A DNA stretch of 64,000 nt from the NCBI GenBank assembly GCA_026686845.1, contig JAIVEN010000024.1, positions 9,287,501-9,351,500 of the forward strand, written 5' to 3'. Positions 59,241 to 64,000 of this stretch are shown here, in pieces. Below the pieces are notes generated by a model. It did no database searches, was not told the DNA's origin, and saw only the letters and a list, made by a program, of their open reading frames with translations. The translations under genes and the position numbers were made by a program. The stretch's first letter is position 1. Every line of letters starts with the position of its first letter. Origin of the DNA: Adenanthera pavonina. Taxonomy: Eukaryota > Streptophyta > Magnoliopsida > Fabales > Fabaceae.

Positions 59241-60158
59241 TGATAGAGTACGATTGAGGCATGAAGCATTTGATGATAAGGGCAAGCTAAGAGAAACAAT
59301 AGACCATGGACAAATTCAAGGCCCACTTCAAGGCACTGGAGAATCAATGACTAGAGCTAGAACAAAAGTCATGAATGGGGTGATCCAAAACATGATTAAC
59401 ATGGAACCATTATATTTCAATGATTTTGAGGCCCAAAATAAACATAGAAGCAAGCTGAAAATGTGGAGCCAAATTACAGTCAAAGAGCCCAACTTGGAGA
59501 AAGCCCAACAAGGAGGATTCACTTAAAATCCATGTGCTTCTCATGTGCTCACTAAAAGTGACATTTTTAAAGATTATTTTAGTTAAGTTGTTTCCTTTTT
59601 GAATAAAGAACATACAATTATAAATCTGATTTGTTTTCCTTTATGCATTAAAGAGGAGCCAACTTTTTCAAATTCAAAATTAGAATTAAATGCTCCTTTT
59701 TTGCTTGGGGTTTCCTTTTTGTATTAATGAGCATTAATAAGGTTAGGTTTGTGGGCTGAACTAGAGTTAGTTTATGGGTTAATATTTTCCTATAAATAGG
59801 ACCTCTTGTACTCTTGCGAAACACAACATGAATGAAGGAATTTCTTTTCAGTAACTTTGTTATTGTTCAGTGAGTTCTTTCTTGCTTATCCTTGAGTGCC
59901 AGAAAGAATGAGGACTTATCAAGGAGTGGTGATCCTTGGGGTGTCCTGGAGTTAGGATTCAAGAGACGAGTTCTCTTGGAGTCTATTTCTTTCGACCAAC
60001 ATTTTGTTTCAGTCTTCTTATTTCATCGTTCCTATTTTCTCAGTTTTTGTTCATTGTTGTTCTTCATTGTTCTTGTGTTCAATTCATGTTTCCTTGAGTT
60101 GCATGATCCTTAACTCAAAAAAGGCTCTTAGGACGGATTCCTAACGTGTCTCCCATCA
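59241..60158 (+). repeat. 3' LTR of the second gypsy element
   Basis: 918 bp, partner of 53952-54869. The open frame entering from 59116 continues inside it as RETIDHGQIQGPLQGTGESM and ends with NLEKAQQGGFT at 59526, so pol's C-terminal end is encoded by LTR sequence. Confidence 0.92.
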
Positions 60159-61555
60159 CCCAAGGTAGTTATTTTCCTATTTATGTCCAATGTTATCAAG
60201 TTGATTTTCCATGATTCTATGTATATGCCATGAATTTGATTGTATATTTTGTGATGTAAATGTATTGTTGGCTGGTTGTATGAAAGGTTTTATGACCCTA
60301 AGATATCCATTTTACAAAGTGTTACCATTCCAAAATTTTTATGAAATTATATGGCATATTATGATTTAATGATTTCCATTGATTAATTTATGAAATAATG
60401 TGATAATATGTGTGCATGAATGGATATAACTACTGAGATTCTTCAAATCTCAACCCTCCAAATTACTAACATGCCTAGGAACAAGATATGGGAATGGTGC
60501 AATGGAGACCAAGGCAAGGAGGTGAATGGTGAAGATTAGAATACCTAAATTGGTATGTGAATGTATGGGGTTGTCTCTAATTATTATCATGTTCTACAAG
60601 TTTCCTTATAATGATATGTATGGATTTGGATCAATGAATGATAATGAAAATGTGTTATTAAGTTGATTATATATGTTATAGTAAGAATTTGTTTAAAGTG
60701 ACCAACACTAATTAGGATAGAGGTATTTGGTTTGAAACAGAACAATTGGTAGGAATGTTGTATATTCCCTAAAATTAGATGAGACAAGCTTTAAAATAAG
60801 CCAAAGAACACCTGAATTGGATAAGTATGAAATTTCTAATGAATTTTTGAAGTTAGGGTTTAGAACTGGGTAGTATTAGGAAAACTGAAATTTGCATTGA
60901 AATACTTAAAAATTCAAAAAGCAGTATAAAATCATATAGAGCTCCCAAAATTAAGTGATTTGTGTTTATGGAAATTCTATGGCTTAGGAAATGAATGCCA
61001 CTAGTTTAGAGATATAGAAAAGGAGTTATGTAATTTTTCCAAAATATGTTCCAATAAAAGTAGTGTCCTGACCCCCAATGGTTTAGGTTAATATCATGTC
61101 CTGTACATGTTAAATAAAGGTATATTTCTAGAAAGTAGAATCACCAAATTTCCAACGATATAAGGAATGCCTGAATTGGCTTAGGGTAGAGTGAGATATG
61201 AATTTTTAAAATTAATACCAAAACCGTGGGAAAAAGAAATTGACCAAATCTACAGTAGTTTTTGGAGGAATAAACTATATGAATTGGCCTTGTATTTGTT
61301 CTAATTCTTATTTTCTCACATAAATAATGTTTTTATCCATTTTTAGAGACTTGAATTATCCCAAGATGATTTTTGTAAAGTTAGTTATGAATTTTCAAAA
61401 TTCAATCGATAAAATGAAATTTACCAAGTGAATAGTAACCAAAATTTTTGAAAATTCTGTTTTTCATTTTTAATTGATTCAAGCTTCTAAACATGGTTTA
61501 ATGGCTAAAATAAAGTCTAATACATGAAAAAATGGGCCAAAAGTAAGGCGTTACA

Positions 61556-62480
61556 ATGAATGTTATAGTGGCATAAGTGATTAATCTTAAGGATAGCTAA
61601 AGTTAGTTACTAGATTAGTTGAGAATATTTTATAGAATTTATTTTCTGTAGATCTTGAATCCTTTTAGAGTTAGATCATACTTAGATCACAACAGTAAAG
61701 AGATGATATAGGGTCATAGAGGATCCTAGTAGGGCTCAAAGATCACTGTAGATATCCTAGTCGAAATATACCAATTGTGAGGTTATAGTAGACCTCTAAA
61801 GAGAATGAGTACAATTCATGAGCCCTATAGTTCTGATAGTTTTTTTGTAAGAGGATAGCCTAGGATGATTTTTAGAAAGATATGAAACCTCATTAATTAG
61901 TAGCTAGTATGAATAATTACCTAGGGCTTTTCTCTAATGTCAAGCCACTGACCAGAAAGTAGCAAAAAAATGTAATAGGGTGATAACGAAAATGAGAAGC
62001 AAGATCTCGCCTATAAAGTAATATCAGTGACAAAATATTTCTAGTAATAAATGTAAGAGGCTAGAAACGAAAAAATGATAGTAATGAAGAACGGCAGTTA
62101 TGAAGAGAATCAATGGAGGGAAACTAATGTATGATTTAAAGGAAGGTAAGCTAGAAAAGAGGAATGACTAACAAGCTAGATACAAAAAATTTGGCTTGAG
62201 CCTAATCACAATCCTATAAAAGAAAAGATAGGATCTAGTATGATTTCCAGTGATGATAGTCATACTATGATTATTGGTTAGAAAGCATTAACTACCATTC
62301 CTTAATGATAAGTTTGACAAGCAAGTGGCAAAAGGTTGAATTATAAGCCTTGAAAAAAGTTTGACAATAATGGGCTACACAATGGAAATAAAAACTTTAA
62401 TGGCAACATATATGTTTAAAATGAGGCTTTTGCTGGTGTCAAGACATAAAGCAAATTATTTAGGTAAGGGGGCACTCCAT
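61556..62480. other. Unassigned decayed sequence
   Basis: AT-rich, with stops in all frames. Its position after a TGTAA-family LTR fits a decayed element leader, but no primer site is convincing (GTGGCATAAGTG at 61570 is only a weak match to the tRNA-iMet site). No gene seen. Confidence 0.4.
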
Positions 62481-63470
62481 TGACTTTAGAAGTTTATCTA
62501 GAATAGTTTTAAGAAAAGTATTTTCCAGGTTTGTAAAGGGTGGAAGGACTATAATGATCCACTAGGATATGAATGAGTCAATCAATGAATATATAGCAAG
62601 GTATAACAATTTGTTTGATACTCAACTTTTCTCCAGCAATACAATGACAAGCAAGAAAAGATAAAAAAGCTTAAATAGGACCTAAAGTTAGCAGTTAAAG
62701 AAAAGATGCCCTAATATAGATTTGGACTTTTAATTTATTGATCGAGGTAAGTTAGATCACTAGAAATAGTGTGAATCACAAATATGTTTCTCTAACATTT
62801 CTGGCTACTATTAGTAAGAAAATTGTAGAGAAAAGGAAAGTAAGTAAGAATAAGAGTAAGTAGCCTTGGAATAATAGGGGATTCAAGAAGCAAGGCAAAA
62901 AGGGTAAAGGAGGTAGATAGAGTAAGCCAGTTTTGGCTTTTTAGGATTATGGAAAGGCTCATGGTGGAAAGCCATGTTAGGCAAGATAGAATGTGTGCTC
63001 CAACTGTAGAAAGTCAGGACGTTTTACCCATAACAATACTATGGAGATGGCTACTCTCAGACCACAAGCATAAGGGAGAGTCTTTGTACTATCTCAGTAT
63101 GAGGTCTATAAGTCACCTAACCTTATTGAAAGTATGACACAGGTACAAGCCATTCTTTATATGTCATATAGCTATGCTAAGAGGATTGGATCTAGAAGTT
63201 ACTATTTTGTTATGTGATGTATATGTAAATGTCTTTATTGGAAACAGGGCCATAATCTCCATTGTCTGTCTAAATAAACACCAAAGCACTATAGTAAATT
63301 TGATTTGCATGCCTTTTCCTGGTATTGGTGTATGAACTAGCTTTGCACAAATAATCTCCTCCTAGACTATAAGAATAAGATATTGATTTTTCCTACCCAT
63401 GAAATATTCCATGTGCCGATAAGAAGTCTATTGTTATACCAATTGCTCATGCTAAGAAATGCTTGAGAAA
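62480..63470 (+). pseudogene. Decayed Ty3/gypsy gag to protease region
   Basis: Heavily interrupted, but readable islands follow the gag order: MNESINEYIARYNNLFD (62570-62620), a Lys/Arg-rich stretch with WNNRGFKKQGKKGKGG (62870-62915), GKAHGGKPC and NVCSNCRKSGRFTHNN (62950-63040), a knuckle that has lost its His and last Cys, then MATLRPQA and GRVFVLSQYEVYKSPNLIES (63050-63130). The order, the GGKPC pre-knuckle and the GRV-x-x-L-x-Q segment are typical of plant chromovirus-type gag ending in protease. Probably the internal region belonging to a TGTAA-family element. Confidence 0.65.
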
Positions 63471-64000
63471 GAATGTTAAGAATGAACAAGAAAAATGATA
63501 CATGATCTAGAAAAGAAAGTTAAATAAAAGTTCAATACCTTTGTAAGGATGGTTAGTTAATGTACTAATGATGTCAAGGTATGAAGTATGAACACAAGTA
63601 TTGGAATAGTGACAGGCAGCTAGGGAACTACGAAACCTTGAGATAGTTAATTGTTGAGCTTAGTATAAAATCTAGCTATAAGAAAAAGTTCTTGGCTAGA
63701 AGACATCACAATGAAAAAAAAAATCCTCTATCAGCTGCTGAGCCGAGGTAAAAAGGAGGTAGCTCTTAGGGAGAACCCCAATTAAGCAAAAAGATGAAAT
63801 CTTTCATATGATGAATGCCCTCGAGGCAAGACAAATAAGAGGTAGCTCCTGGGGTAATACCCAATTAAATAAGAATGAATGGTGGTGAGAGGCCGAGGGT
63901 TAGATTCCAACTGAGCTAGCAAGAGACTTTTGAAGGGTTAAGAAGTTTCCTTAAATTGCCAGCTTACTAGTTAACATTGGCCAAGAAGCTAAAAAGGTTA
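63471..64000. other. Unassigned sequence with a short direct repeat
   Basis: No gene recognised. Two copies of a 28-30-base word, GGTAGCTCTTAGGGAGAACCCCAATTAAGC (in two parts: GGTAGCTCYTRGGG, then CCCAATTAA), lie at 63758-63787 and 63841-63868, and a weak third near 63898. It may be part of the same element's pol region, too decayed to read. Confidence 0.4.

Larger units (their letters stand above)
53952..60158 (+). mobile_element. Non-autonomous Ty3/gypsy element, TSD CCCAA
   Basis: 6,207 bp on the plus strand with two 918-bp LTRs (53952-54869 and 59241-60158), flanked by CCCAA (53947-53951 and 60159-60163). It has a slightly decayed tRNA-iMet primer site, a gag start, three open stretches without recognisable protease, RT, RNase H or integrase, a short pol-tail remnant (STTNLLKEGGND) and a polypurine tract. 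Its LTRs are clearly related to those of the element at 39541-45370. About 25 differences by eye between its own LTRs indicate an older insertion. A 974-bp solo LTR (56351-57324) later entered its gag. Confidence 0.9.
52145..61555 (+). repeat. TGTAA-family LTR, complete, host of the second gypsy element
   Basis: Starts TGTAGTATCCCTATTTTAC and ends AAGGCGTTACA. It is about 3.2 kb after removing 53952-60158 and its CCCAA repeat. The flanks ATAAA (52140-52144) and ATGAA (61556-61560) match at four of five bases, which would make it a solo LTR. But a decayed gypsy gag lies 0.9 kb downstream, so it could instead be a 5' LTR. Same landmarks as the other copies, including GACCCTAAGATATCCATTTTAC near 60294. 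Confidence 0.75.

Noticed and set aside
63890..63930. tRNA-like B-box (GGTTAGATTCC) suggesting a tRNA or SINE
   Set aside because: No matching A-box at the right distance, no cloverleaf, no poly-A or flanking duplication.

Overview
The window looks like repeat-rich, AT-rich heterochromatin of a flowering plant, probably a eudicot. I find no convincing single-copy host gene, no tRNA or rRNA gene and no bacterial-type feature. Almost every base can be placed in LTR retrotransposons nested inside one another. The plant assignment rests on the element lineages (SIRE-type Ty1/copia, Athila/Tat-type and chromovirus-like Ty3/gypsy), on primer sites for plant initiator tRNA-Met and tRNA-Asp, and on 5-bp target-site duplications (TSDs) that I matched base for base at most of the junctions.

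Five families account for the layout. (1) SIRE-type copia, LTR ends TGTTGGATC...TTGCTAACA: an LTR cut by the window start (1-1587), a truncated LTR (2441-3570), a complete element (15043-26627, TSD AAAAA), a divergent solo LTR (29078-31661, TSD ATATC) and an internally inverted element (33308-48031, TSD GATCT). (2) A degenerate Athila-type gypsy element on the minus strand, running from about 11978 to about 48880 and split by three family-1 insertions. Its gag, protease, RT, RNase H and integrase can be followed across the breaks. (3) A gypsy group with LTR ends TGAT...ATCA: a young element (39541-45370, TSD GAAGT), an older one (53952-60158, TSD CCCAA), and solo LTRs at 29679, 33478, 36447 and 56351. 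(4) Long LTRs of the TGTAAYAYC...GGTGTKACA type, 2.5-3.2 kb, filling most of 1588-11977, 37941-46299 and 48880-61555. (5) One copia solo LTR (49004-50699, TSD GACTA).

Region by region: 1-12 kb is mostly family-4 LTRs in both orientations with family-1 LTR pieces. 12-15 kb is the Athila 3' LTR, 3' non-coding region and integrase end. 15-26.6 kb is the SIRE element (gag, pol and an extra gene between pol and the 3' LTR). 26.6-33.3 kb is Athila pol and gag with a nested solo LTR. 33.3-48 kb is the inverted SIRE element carrying four later insertions, up to four levels deep. 48-49 kb is the Athila gag start, tRNA-Asp primer site and 5' LTR. 49-61.6 kb is family-4 LTRs hosting the copia solo LTR and the second gypsy element. 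61.6-64 kb holds a decayed gypsy gag region.

The most interesting material is in the SIRE family. In the slot usually called env-like, it carries a roughly 620-residue protein with the plant PTPD (Transposase_32-like) fold signature and lysine-rich ends. The protein is clearly conserved in the second, much older and rearranged copy. The family's LTRs and internal spacers are packed with two alternating short motifs, the palindrome AAATTCGAATTT and CAGACGAA. In one related LTR that array is replaced by a different near-palindromic array, GGTTATGCGGATAACC. The inverted copy, bounded by a perfect TSD, looks like a reverse-transcription template-switch product that integrated as a unit. Divergence figures are counts by eye and family boundaries marked approximate are approximate.
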